Below, piece after piece: positions 45,159 to 53,816 of a DNA stretch of 64,000 nt. Origin of the DNA: Pseudooceanicola pacificus. Its GTDB lineage: Bacteria; Pseudomonadota; Alphaproteobacteria; Rhodobacterales; Rhodobacteraceae. Location of the stretch: positions 124,001 through 188,000 of the forward strand of contig NZ_WNXQ01000001.1 of assembly GCF_009789075.1 (NCBI RefSeq). The letters are read 5' to 3'. Position 1 is the stretch's first letter. Each line of letters opens with the position of its first letter. The position numbers and the translations under genes are program-made. The notes under the pieces were generated by a model. It ran no database searches. It worked only from the letters and a program-made list of their open reading frames with translations, and was not told the DNA's origin.

Positions 45159-45866
45159 CTACAGGCCCGTCGCGTCCAGCGCCAATGCCAGGCCCGTGCG
45201 GAATGCCCCGGCGCCCCCTCTCGACGGGTGCCGGATCGCGGTGGCCCGGTGCCCCAGCCGGGCGAGGTGGCGTTCTGCCGTGCGGCCAACAGCCACGATC
45301 CGGGCGCCGGGGAACAGGGCGAGGAAGGCAGGCAGATGCCCGGCATGCTCCGCCAGTTCCCTGCGGGTCGGCAAGCGGTTGCTGAGCGGCTCCCCCGCGC
45401 GATGCGGATGGAAGGGGAACACGTTCCACAGCACCACGGCCGCGCCGGCCCCGGGCCGTGCGGCGAGGGACTGCCAGACCACCGATGACGTCGGTTCGGC
45501 ATATCCGCCCAGCTGCGTGGATCGCACCGTGGTATGGGCCGGATCGCTGGTGCGCCGCGCCCGGCGGGGGCCAAGGATCCCGGCGGGCGCAACACGCGGA
45601 TCGTGCCCCAGAAGCAGGCGCTCGCAGGTCATCGCGATGCCGGTGAACCGCGCGCCCTGATAGCCTGGCGCCTCGGCAATCAGCAGCAGCCGGGCCGAGG
45701 TGAGGCGCATGTCGAGATAGGCGGCCAGCTGGCGCGCGCGAACCGCTGCCGGGTCGGGCCCGAGGTCCAGCCCGGCCACGCGCCCGGCATAGGGGTTGAC
45801 GCAGTCCACCCCCGGATCCGCCGCCCGCAGCCCGGCGACAAAGCGGCGGATGGCGGCGCGGCTCAT
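45159..45866 (-). CDS. Uracil-DNA glycosylase superfamily protein
   Basis: This 235-residue protein has LLLIAEAPGYQGARFTGIAMTCERLLLG (family motif 1, with GxxPG modified to EAPGY), then VLWNVFPFHPH (motif with Asn) and IVAVGRTAERHL. It resembles the UDG-like group common in Rhodobacteraceae rather than classical Ung. It follows truB after 19 nt on the same strand. It should remove uracil or a related base in repair; activity is inferred from family only. Confidence 0.8.
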   Translation of the reverse strand: MSRAAIRRFVAGLRAADPGVDCVNPYAGRVAGLDLGPDPAAVRARQLAAYLDMRLTSARLLLIAEAPGYQGARFTGIAMTCERLLLGHDPRVAPAGILGPRRARRTSDPAHTTVRSTQLGGYAEPTSSVVWQSLAARPGAGAAVVLWNVFPFHPHRAGEPLSNRLPTRRELAEHAGHLPAFLALFPGARIVAVGRTAERHLARLGHRATAIRHPSRGGAGAFRTGLALALDATGL

Positions 45867-45885
45867 CCCGGGCGGCCGGGGCGGA

Positions 45886-46791
45886 TCACAGGTTGAAGAC
45901 CCGGGCGGGGTGCAGCTCTCCGCCGCGATAATCGCCGACGGCCAGGGGTTTGCCGTCGAAACTGGCCCAGCATTCGGCGCCGTAATCCAGCCCGCTGGCG
46001 ATCACCATCCCGGGGTTGCCGTTGCGCAGCCGGACGGCGCCGGCCTCGGTCGCGCGCACTTCGGGGATGTCGCACAGCCCGGCCTCGACCGGCAGCAGCA
46101 GGGCGTCCAGCTCGGGCGTGCGGGCCAGCGCCTCGACCCGGTCCAGCGTCACGCCGGCGGCGGCCTCGAACGGGCCGGACCAGACCCGGCGCAGCGACAG
46201 CACATGCCCGTGGCAGCCCAGCTTGTGCCCCAGGTCGCGGGCGATCGAGCGGACATAGCCGCCCTTGCCGCAGACCATTTCCAGCACGGCGTGATCCGCA
46301 TCGGGCCGGTCCGTCAGCAGCAGGCTCTCAACCCAGAGGGGGCGGGCCTCCAGCGTCACGTCCTCGCCGCCCCGGGCCAGGGCATAGGCGCGTTCGCCGT
46401 CGACCTTCACCGCCGAGAACTTGGGCGGCACCTGCATCACCTCGCCCACGAAACCGTGCAGCGCCTCGGCGATCCCGGCGTCGGAGGGGCGCAGACCGCT
46501 CTCGGCGATCACCTCGCCCTCGGCATCGTCGGTGTTGGTCGCCTGGCCCAGCCGGACGGTGAACTCATAGGCCTTCAGCGCGTCGGTGATGTAGGGCACG
46601 GTCTTCGTCGCCTCGCCCAGGGCCACGGCCAGCACGCCGGTCGCCGCCGGGTCGAGCGTGCCCGCATGCCCCGCCTTGTTGGCGTTCAGCGCCCATTTCA
46701 CCTTGTTCACCACGGCAGTCGAGGTCGGCCCGGCCGGCTTGTCGATGACCAGCCACCCCGAAATGTCGCGACCCTTCTTCTTGCGTGCCAT
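45886..46791 (-). CDS. truB: tRNA pseudouridine-55 synthase TruB
   Basis: This 301-residue enzyme has the catalytic motif [12 protein letters not shown] with nucleophile Asp47, the start [14 protein letters not shown], and [16 protein letters not shown] short C-terminal PUA-like part ends ARVFNL. It modifies U55 in the T-loop of all elongator tRNAs. rbfA and rpsO, often near truB, are not here. It shares a strand with the UDG-like gene behind it. Confidence 0.96.
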   Translation of the reverse strand: MARKKKGRDISGWLVIDKPAGPTSTAVVNKVKWALNANKAGHAGTLDPAATGVLAVALGEATKTVPYITDALKAYEFTVRLGQATNTDDAEGEVIAESGLRPSDAGIAEALHGFVGEVMQVPPKFSAVKVDGERAYALARGGEDVTLEARPLWVESLLLTDRPDADHAVLEMVCGKGGYVRSIARDLGHKLGCHGHVLSLRRVWSGPFEAAAGVTLDRVEALARTPELDALLLPVEAGLCDIPEVRATEAGAVRLRNGNPGMVIASGLDYGAECWASFDGKPLAVGDYRGGELHPARVFNL

Positions 46792-46854
46792 GGGATCCTC
46801 CGTCTGACGAAGCCGGGGAGGTAGCGAATGCCGGCGCCTGCGTCAATGCGCAGC

Positions 46855-47301
46855 TCAGACCCGGCGCCAGACCGCCAGCACAGCCCCCGCCAGCACCAGC
46901 GCCACGCCCAGCAGGTTGATCCAGTTCACCGGCCGCGCCGCCAGGCCAAAGGCGCCGAGCCGGTCCCAGAGCATCCCGCCCGCCATCTGCCCGGCGACCA
47001 GCAGGACAAGGTAGCCCGCCGCGCCCAGCCGGGGCACCGCCTGGATCGAGACAAGGATCACGCAGACGCCGATCAGCCCCCCGGGCCAGACCCAGGCGGG
47101 CAGCTCGGCCAGGGCCTGCGCGCGGGGCACCGGGCCGCGCCAGGCGACCAGCAGGGCCAGCGCGGCGGTCGCGATGGAAAACGCCAGCAGCGTCGCGGGC
47201 AGCGCGCCGCCAAGCCCCGCCGCCGTGCGGGCGTAGATCGGCCCCTGCGCCGCGATCATCAGGCCGGCGAGGAAGGACAGCACCATCAGCCCGCCCGCCA
47301 T
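46855..47301 (-). CDS. DMT-superfamily membrane protein (YdcZ/DUF606)
   Basis: This 148-residue protein has five hydrophobic segments and the family pattern LSFLAGLMIAAQGPIYARTA, PGGLIGVCVILVSIQAVPRLGAAGYLVLLVAGQM and PVNWINLLGVALVLAGAVL. It is a half-size transporter that probably acts as a dimer. Its ATG is 1 nt past the GNAT stop, so translation is coupled. The substrate is unknown; the XRE-GNAT-DMT order suggests export or detoxification of a small molecule. Confidence 0.83.
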   Translation of the reverse strand: MAGGLMVLSFLAGLMIAAQGPIYARTAAGLGGALPATLLAFSIATAALALLVAWRGPVPRAQALAELPAWVWPGGLIGVCVILVSIQAVPRLGAAGYLVLLVAGQMAGGMLWDRLGAFGLAARPVNWINLLGVALVLAGAVLAVWRRV

Positions 47302-47302
47302 G

Positions 47303-47836
47303 TCAGAGCATCCGGTACATGTAGGTCGTCGCCTCCAGCCGGTCCTCCAGCGGGGCGCGCGAGAACTGCGGGATGCTGCCCGCCACCTCGAACCCGGCGG
47401 CGGCATAAAGGCCCTGCGCGGCGCTGCCCGTGGTGGTGTCCAGGGTGATCAGCGTCTTGCCCGCGTCGCGCGCGCCCTGCAGCAGCCGCATCAGCAGCAG
47501 GCGGGCCAGACCCCGGCGGCGGGCCTCGGGGTGGACCAGCATCTTGGTCACCTCGGCCCGGTGGGTCTGGTTCGGCGGCGTGTCCCAGTCGAGCATCACG
47601 CAGCCCAGGATCCTGTCGCCCTCGCGCGCGACCCAGAGCCGGCGCTTGCCGCCCTGCATCGCCCCGGCCACCTTGCCGGTCCAGAAGGCGCGGGCCTCTT
47701 CCACCGGGAAGGGCAGGATGAAATTCACGCTGGCCCCGGCATGGACGCAGGCATGCAGCACCCCGGTCAGGCCGGGCACTGCGGCGTCATAGTCCCGGGG
47801 CAGGATCTCGACAACGGGATCGCGGGTCATCTCCAT
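47303..47836 (-). CDS. GNAT family N-acetyltransferase
   Basis: This 177-residue protein has the GNAT fold with the acetyl-CoA loop VTKMLVHPEARRRGLARLLLMRLLQGA (R/QxxGxG/A as RRRGLA) and ITLDTTTGSAAQGLYAAAGFEVAG. It lies 3 nt after the XRE regulator stop and 1 nt before the transporter gene. It probably acetylates an amine-bearing small molecule. Confidence 0.88.
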   Translation of the reverse strand: MEMTRDPVVEILPRDYDAAVPGLTGVLHACVHAGASVNFILPFPVEEARAFWTGKVAGAMQGGKRRLWVAREGDRILGCVMLDWDTPPNQTHRAEVTKMLVHPEARRRGLARLLLMRLLQGARDAGKTLITLDTTTGSAAQGLYAAAGFEVAGSIPQFSRAPLEDRLEATTYMYRML

Positions 47837-47839
47837 CCG

Positions 47840-48388
47840 TCACACCATGAACAGCAGGTAGAGCGCGCCCTCGGGCCCGCCGCGAAAGGCCGTCGGCCCG
47901 TCCAGCACGTAACGCAGGCAATCGCCGGGGCGCAGGCTGTGGGTGGTGGCGCCGATCTCCATCTCCAGCGCGCCCTCGCGCAGGATCAGATGATGCTCCA
48001 GCCCCATGACCGGGGGCGCCGCATAGCGGATCACGGTGTCGGGCGGCAGATGCCCCTCGATCACCTCGCCCGACAGCCAGGCGGCAGGGGGTGAGACGGC
48101 GCGGCGGCGGAATCCGGTGGCCGGGTCGATCCAGTCCTCCTGCGCGGCAAGGGGCACCAGCGGGGCGGGCGCCCCCTCGATCATGCGCATCAGGCGCGAC
48201 ATCGGCAGGCCGTAGGCGGCGCAGAGCTTGCCCAGCACCTCGGCCGTGGGGCTGACCTCGCCGTTTTCCAGCCGCGAGAGCGTGCCCCGGCTGACCCCGC
48301 TCAGAGCGGTGAGCTGATCGAGCGAATGCCCCCGCTCGCGCCTGAGCGCGCGCAGCCGTTCGGCAAGGCGGGTCGTGAGGGTGTCCAT
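47840..48388 (-). CDS. XRE-type regulator with C-terminal cupin domain
   Basis: This 182-residue regulator has an N-terminal HTH_3 (residues 6-60, HSLDQLTALSGVSRGTLSRLENGEVSPTAEVLGKL) and a cupin (about 105-180, PPVMGLEHHLILREGALEMEIGATTHSLRPGDCL). The cupin senses a small ligand. It is the first gene of the XRE-GNAT-DMT operon. A GGGAATCATTCCC palindrome 19 nt upstream of its start is the likely operator. Confidence 0.9.
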   Translation of the reverse strand: MDTLTTRLAERLRALRRERGHSLDQLTALSGVSRGTLSRLENGEVSPTAEVLGKLCAAYGLPMSRLMRMIEGAPAPLVPLAAQEDWIDPATGFRRRAVSPPAAWLSGEVIEGHLPPDTVIRYAAPPVMGLEHHLILREGALEMEIGATTHSLRPGDCLRYVLDGPTAFRGGPEGALYLLFMV

Positions 48389-48406
48389 GCGGCGCTTTCC
48401 AGATCA

Positions 48407-48419
48407 GGGAATCATTCCC
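48407..48419. promoter_or_regulatory. Palindromic operator candidate for the XRE regulator
   Basis: GGGAATCATTCCC is a perfect 6-bp inverted repeat with a 1-nt centre, 19-31 nt upstream of the regulator start. Its position fits autoregulation of the XRE-GNAT-DMT operon. Confidence 0.5.
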
Positions 48420-48473
48420 ACATCCGGGATAGCGCCCGATGCCACCCGGGATCAAGCGCAATCGCGCCGGTCC

Positions 48474-48755
48474 TCAGCCGCAGGTCACCTTGACGATCAC
48501 ATCCTCATCGTTCAGCTCGACGTTCAGCCGATCGGACCTGTAATCCATTGTCACGACCATGCCGGGCCGCACGACCCGCACCGCCTTGGTCTCGGGCGGG
48601 ATCAGCGAGGCGTCGAAGGCCTTGCCCACGATGCCCTGCAGATCCTCGGCCCCGCAGGACGGCGCGTCGCCCTCGACGGTCCCGGCGGTCTTTTCTTCCT
48701 CGATGCAGCCCGACAGCGACACCAGGGCGGCAAGCGTCACGAATGCCAATCTCAT
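48474..48755 (-). CDS. I78-family peptidase inhibitor lipoprotein
   Basis: This 93-residue protein has a lipobox LSGC (Cys17) and a short acidic linker. The inhibitor domain shows CGAEDLQGIVGKAFDASLI, RVVRPGMVVTMDYRSDRLNVELN and a terminal VTCG; the two Cys probably form a disulfide. The family inhibits elastase-like serine proteases. It is thus a second potential protease-defence protein besides the alpha-2-macroglobulin. It is divergent from frmA. Confidence 0.88.
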   Translation of the reverse strand: MRLAFVTLAALVSLSGCIEEEKTAGTVEGDAPSCGAEDLQGIVGKAFDASLIPPETKAVRVVRPGMVVTMDYRSDRLNVELNDEDVIVKVTCG

Positions 48756-48895
48756 CTGCTCTTCCTCCTTGAGCTCTCCGGCTCTGGCGCAGGTTCACCG
48801 GCGGCGCGGGAAAGGCAAGTCACGGCCTTGTGGCGGTTGCAAATGGGTGCGCTTTCGCCCACGGTCGGCGGTAACACGCCAAAGGGAGAGCACCG

Positions 48896-50026
<1,131 letters not shown>

Positions 50027-50036
50027 GGCCGCCGCC

Positions 50037-50438
50037 ATGCCCGCGCCCGTCTCCGACACCTCGGCGATGATCGCGGGCATGGACCCGGTGCTGGAACCGG
50101 GCACCTGGGTCTTTGCCACCTCCGAGGATCCGGCCCTGGCCGCGCAGGCCGTCGCGCTCTACCGCGAGGCCGAGGGAACATCGCTGATCCTGCCGCTGGA
50201 GGTGGCGCAGGCGGCGGGTTTCGACACATCGGCCCCGATGCGCTGCATCACGCTGCGGGTGAATTCCTCGCTTCTGGGGGTCGGGCTGACGGCTGCCGTG
50301 GCGGGTGTTCTGGCCGCGGCCGGACTGCCCTGCAACATGGTCGCCGGGCTGCGTCACGATCACGCCTATGTCCCCGCCGGGCAGGCGGAAACCGCGCTGG
50401 CCCTGCTGCGCGAGCGCGCCACGCGCGAGGCCGGTTGA
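50037..50438 (+). CDS. ACT domain protein
   Basis: This 133-residue protein has MRCITLRVNSSLLGVGLTAAVAGVLAAAGLPCNMVAGLRHDHAYVPAGQAETAL, an ACT_7-type ligand-binding fold with the preceding SLILPLEVAQAAG. Such proteins bind amino acids, but no partner enzyme domain is attached. It starts 10 nt after frmA and is likely co-transcribed. The ATG at 50037 is chosen; upstream in-frame codons overlap frmA. Confidence 0.83.
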   Translation: MPAPVSDTSAMIAGMDPVLEPGTWVFATSEDPALAAQAVALYREAEGTSLILPLEVAQAAGFDTSAPMRCITLRVNSSLLGVGLTAAVAGVLAAAGLPCNMVAGLRHDHAYVPAGQAETALALLRERATREAG

Positions 50439-51003
50439 GCGCGACAGAGGAACCGTGCCGCCAGCGTGGTCGCCTTTCTGAACGGCGGGCTTCCGCATGC
50501 CCTCCGACCTGCCCGACCCATCGCGACGGACCATGCAGACCCGCCACCCCGCCACGCGCGGCCGGTCACGATGGCCGCCGCCGGGCTGATCCCCGTGCCG
50601 CGGTGTGGCGGTTGACGCCCCCGGCCCCGCAGATGCCCGGGGGCCGCGCCACTGGGCAAGACCAACCGGCCCGGCATCCTGCGCCGGCTGTGCGACGGGC
50701 AGGGCCATCGCGCGCCCGGCACCCTCTCGGATTCGCCGGGCCGCTCGCTGGTCTTGGCGGGCGGCGCCCTGCTTGCCGCGCGCCTGCCGGACGAGATTGC
50801 GGGCCGGAGCGGTTGCGGTGACGCGGCGTCCCCGCCCGCCCTGGCGACGCCCCGCCCCCGGCATCCGACTGAAAACCAACGCAGATTTCGCCGCATCGCC
50901 GCATAGATGCGAATGATCCTCAATTACACTGCAAAATCATGGGGTTGCGCCCCATGTCCCGGCGCTGCTATGGCGCAGGCCCACCACCGCCGGAGCGCGC
51001 GCC
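50439..51003. other. Long gene-free region, possibly decayed coding sequence
   Basis: These 565 nt have no intact gene. A plus-strand frame open from 50616 to a TAG at 50904 has no ATG or GTG at its head and contains GAAPLGKTNRPGILRRL and SLVLAGGALLAARLPDEI. These look protein-like and P-loop-like but are not assignable. It may be a decayed ATPase or chance in GC-rich DNA. The last 70 nt are AT-richer (GATGCGAATGATCCTCAATT) and probably hold the CDF gene promoter. Confidence 0.4.
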
Positions 51004-51894
51004 ATGTCCCCCACCTTCAAACTGGCCATCGGCAGCCTGATCGTCGGCGCGGTGGTGCTGGCGCTCAAGACACTGGCCTGGTGGCTGACCGGGTCGGTCG
51101 CGCTGCTGTCGGATGCGCTGGAAAGCACGGTGAACGTGGCCACGGCGCTGGCCGCCCTGGTCGCGGTGCGGATTGCCGAACTGCCCGCCGATGCGAACCA
51201 TCCCTATGGCCACCACAAGGCGGAATTCTTCTCGGCCGTGCTGGAGGGGGTGCTGATCATCGTCGCCGCCCTGCTGATCCTGCACGAGGCATGGAACGGT
51301 TTCCAGTCGGCCCGGGTGCTGGACGCGCCGCTGGACGGGTTGGCGGTAAATGCCGTGGCCAGCGTGATCAACGCGATCTGGTGCAGCCGGCTGCTGACCC
51401 GCGGCCGGGCGCTCAGATCGCCCGCGCTGGTGGCCGACGGGCAGCATATCCTGGCCGATGTGGTGACCTCGGTCGGGGTGACCATCGGCGTGCTGCTGGC
51501 GATTGTCACCGGCGCCTGGTGGCTCGACCCGCTGATGGCAGCGCTGGTGGCGGTCAACATCCTGTGGTCCGGCTGGAAGGTGATGACGCAATCGCTGTCG
51601 GGCCTGCTGGACGAGGCGGTCCCGGACGAGACTCTGCGCAGGATCCGCGAGGCGATCTCGGCCAATGCCGATGGCGCGATCGAGGCGCATGACCTGCGCA
51701 CCCGCCACGCCGGGCCGCGCACCTTCATCGACTTTCACCTGATCGTTCCGGGCGAGATGACGGTGCTGGACAGCCACAAGGTCTGCGACCGGGTCGAGGC
51801 CGCGCTGCGCGACCTGCTGCCGGATGCCAATGTCACGATCCATGTCGAGCCCGAGCACAAGGCCAAGCATTCCGGCATCGTCGTCGTCGAATAG
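51004..51894 (+). CDS. Cation diffusion facilitator (CDF) family transporter
   Basis: This 296-residue metal/H+ antiporter has six membrane segments with LLSDALESTVN (helix 2 metal site), HPYGHHKAEFFSAV, and VADGQHILADVVTS (helix 5 HxxxD site). A cytoplasmic C-terminal domain follows (DLRTRHAGPRTFIDFHLIVPG... NVTIHVEP). The H-D pairs suggest Zn, Fe or Mn efflux. No metal regulator is adjacent. The start MSPTFKLAIG is used; no good SD is seen (GGAGCGCGCC about 6 nt upstream). Confidence 0.93.
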   Translation: MSPTFKLAIGSLIVGAVVLALKTLAWWLTGSVALLSDALESTVNVATALAALVAVRIAELPADANHPYGHHKAEFFSAVLEGVLIIVAALLILHEAWNGFQSARVLDAPLDGLAVNAVASVINAIWCSRLLTRGRALRSPALVADGQHILADVVTSVGVTIGVLLAIVTGAWWLDPLMAALVAVNILWSGWKVMTQSLSGLLDEAVPDETLRRIREAISANADGAIEAHDLRTRHAGPRTFIDFHLIVPGEMTVLDSHKVCDRVEAALRDLLPDANVTIHVEPEHKAKHSGIVVVE

Positions 51895-51956
51895 CCCGGG
51901 CGCTATCGGCTTGCACCGCCTGCGCCACATCGTCCGTTGCACCCCCGCACCGAGGG

Positions 51957-51977
51957 GTCCCGGCGCAAGGCCGGGAC
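51957..51977. repeat. Palindrome GTCCCGGC-GCAAG-GCCGGGAC
   Basis: An 8-bp perfect stem with a 5-nt loop lies at the 3' edge of the methyltransferase remnant, where the recognisable reading frame breaks off. It may be a terminator for the CDF gene or a small palindromic element. Confidence 0.45.
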
Positions 51978-52138
51978 ACCACGGGTTGCGCCATCCCGTG
52001 CAGCCGTTCCAGCGCCCCCGGCACATCGTCCACCAGGTGCAGCAGATCGAAGGCCAGCACCGCGTCAAAGGGCCCGTCCTGACCCGCCTCCAGCGGCGCA
52101 TGGCGGAAGGCGACAGTCGTGATGCCCTGCTCCGCCGC
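51977..52138 (-). pseudogene. Remnant of a class I SAM-dependent methyltransferase
   Basis: The minus strand reads AAEQGITTVAFRHAPLEAG then FDAVLAFDLLHLVDDVPGAL and LERLHGMAQPV. This is the motif II/III part of a small-molecule methyltransferase (acidic loop FDAV, helix, then the post-methylation strand). The glycine-rich SAM motif I is absent upstream in this frame; a neighbouring frame has only a short GIGVENQ stretch that could be its displaced continuation. The C-terminal third is missing at the palindrome. It is not expected to be functional. Confidence 0.5.
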
Positions 52139-52337
52139 GCCCGGACCTCGCGGCGCATCGGCTGGTTTTCTACACCGATGCCGACGGCATGCTCGACGCG
52201 ACCTGAACACCGTGCCGCGTTTCCGCCGCGTCTTCGACCGGCTGGCCGAGGCGCGTGCCACCTGATCCGGGCCTGCACGAGAGCACTTTGAATCCCGCGC
52301 CATCCGCGTTAGGTGGGGCGCAGCCAAGGAGGCCCGA

Positions 52338-53048
52338 ATGCCCGACGTCCGCCCGCTCTACGCCGTGTTGATCGACGCCGACAACATCCCCGCCCGCCAT
52401 GCCGCCGCGATCCTGAAAGAGATCACCTCTTTCGGCGAACCGGCCCTGCGGCGGGTCTATGGCGACTGGTCGGCGGAACGGCTCAGGCCCTGGGGCGAAC
52501 AGACCCGCTCGCTGGGCCTTGTCGCGCATCAGGAGACAGCCAACACCAAGGGCAAGAACGCCAGCGACATCGGCCTGGTGATCGACGCGATGGACATCCT
52601 GCACACCGGGCGGTTCCACGGCTTCGTGCTGGTCTCCTCCGACAGTGATTTCACCGCGCTGGCGAACCGCATCCGCGAGCAGGGGCTCGACGTGATCGGC
52701 ATCGGCGAGGCCAAGGCCCCCGAAAGCCTGCGCAATGTCTGCAACCGCTTCATCCTGATCGAGAACATCACCGACGAGCCGGAAAGCTCGCGCGGCGGGG
52801 CCAAGCCCGCCGGCAAGATGAAACCGACCGAGGCCGTGCCCCTGATCCTGCGCGCGATGGACAAGATCGAGACCGAGGACGAATGGTATCCCCTCGGCCA
52901 GGTCGGCCAGTACGTCACCGCCGAGAACCCGGATTTCGACACCCGCTCCTATGGCAAGCGCAAGCTGTCCGATCTGGTGCAGGAGCTGAAGCTGTTCGAG
53001 ACAAAGCGCGGCGCGGGCAATCAGATGATGATCCGTCGGCTGGACTGA
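52338..53048 (+). CDS. NYN domain protein with C-terminal OST-HTH/LOTUS-like domain
   Basis: This 236-residue protein has a PIN-like NYN nuclease domain (1-145): acidic residues in YAVLIDADNIPA, KNASDIGLVIDAMD and LVSSDSDFTALANRI form the putative metal site. A wHTH-type OST domain follows (about 165-236, VPLILRAMDKIETEDEWYPLGQVGQYV...SYGKRKLSDLVQEL). It is a likely RNA-processing enzyme or adaptor of LabA type; the target is unknown. GGAGG lies 5 nt before the ATG. It is convergent with the TetR gene. Confidence 0.9.
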   Translation: MPDVRPLYAVLIDADNIPARHAAAILKEITSFGEPALRRVYGDWSAERLRPWGEQTRSLGLVAHQETANTKGKNASDIGLVIDAMDILHTGRFHGFVLVSSDSDFTALANRIREQGLDVIGIGEAKAPESLRNVCNRFILIENITDEPESSRGGAKPAGKMKPTEAVPLILRAMDKIETEDEWYPLGQVGQYVTAENPDFDTRSYGKRKLSDLVQELKLFETKRGAGNQMMIRRLD

Positions 53049-53057
53049 GGCCCCGTC

Positions 53058-53681
53058 TCAGCCCTCCTTGCCATAGCGCGCCAGGAAGGTCTCGACCGCC
53101 TCGTCGGCGAAATACTCGACCTCTTCGCGGGTGTAGCTGCTGCGGATGCCAAAAATCCGCTCGACAAAGATGCGCGACTTGCACAGCTCGGCGAACTGGT
53201 CGGCGGCCAGCTCGACATCCTTGATCACCAGCTCGCCCCGCGCCACGGCCACGGTCAGGTAGTCGCACAGCCGCCCCCGGGCCAGCATCGGGCCGCTGCG
53301 ATAGAATTCCTGCGCCAGTTCCGGGAACCGTTCGCTTTCGGCCACGCAGATACGAAAGACGTTCATCGACAGGTCGGTGTTCATGAATTCCAGCATCTTG
53401 CGGGCCGCGATGCCCAGCAGTTTGCGCGGCGCGCAGTTCAGCTGGACCAGCTCCATCGCCTCGTCGGCCTGGCGCAGGCATTCGCCCTTGGCCACTTCAA
53501 GGAACAGCAGGCGCTTGTCGGGGAAATAGCTGTAGAGCGTCGCCTTGGACACGCCGGCCACCCGCGCGATATCGTCGACGCTGGCGCCTTCGAATCCTTC
53601 GGACAGAAAGACCTCGCGGGCGCCTTCCAGCACCTGGTCGAACTTGCGTCCCTTGCGAATGACGGCCTCTGTGGCACCCAT
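53058..53681 (-). CDS. TetR/AcrR family regulator (AefR-like C-terminal domain)
   Basis: This protein of about 207 residues has the HTH FDQVLEGAREVFLSEGFEGASVDDIARVAGVSKATLYSYFPDK and a TetR_C_7-like C-terminal domain (ISLMNVFRICVAESERFPELAQEFYRSG-like segment around 95-125). ATG 53681 is used because the upstream GTG adds only six non-conserved residues. It is divergent from mbfA, and a near-perfect 14-bp palindrome lies between them. Confidence 0.9.
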   Translation of the reverse strand: MGATEAVIRKGRKFDQVLEGAREVFLSEGFEGASVDDIARVAGVSKATLYSYFPDKRLLFLEVAKGECLRQADEAMELVQLNCAPRKLLGIAARKMLEFMNTDLSMNVFRICVAESERFPELAQEFYRSGPMLARGRLCDYLTVAVARGELVIKDVELAADQFAELCKSRIFVERIFGIRSSYTREEVEYFADEAVETFLARYGKEG

Positions 53682-53711
53682 GATTGACCCCGCTTTCACC
53701 GGACAAACTAT

Positions 53712-53725
53712 AAACCGATCAGTTT
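53712..53725. promoter_or_regulatory. TetR-type operator between the regulator and mbfA
   Basis: AAACCGATCAGTTT is a 14-bp inverted repeat with a single mismatched pair (C/T against A/G). Further inverted symmetry lies just outside it (AAACTA on the left, TAGTT on the right). It lies 31 nt before the regulator start, as expected for autoregulation. Confidence 0.6.
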
Positions 53726-53816
53726 AGTTCCCACAAGCGACGTCATGTCGACTTGTATACGGATTTTGGAATTCATATTCCCGTGGCAGGGTTCACCGGC
53801 AACGGGCGGAGGATGT

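Larger units (their letters stand above)
51895..52337. other. Gap between CDF and NYN genes with remnants
   Basis: This 443-nt stretch holds a minus-strand methyltransferase fragment (separate entry), a palindrome at 51957-51977, and a plus-strand frame end (DLNTVPRFRRVFDRLAEARAT then TGA at 52263-52265) whose N-terminal part is out of frame. It looks like a small graveyard of two genes. The AAGGAGG before 52338 serves the NYN gene. Confidence 0.5.

Noticed and set aside
50905..50940. Fur/Zur/Mur-like box before the CDF transporter
   Set aside because: The AT-rich stretch has only weak, imperfect symmetry and does not fit any of these consensus sites well.
53745..53800. Irr (ICE) box or sigma-70 promoter for mbfA
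   Set aside because: TTGTAT with 17-nt spacing to TATTCC is a poor -10 match, and no TTTAGAA-type inverted repeat is visible.
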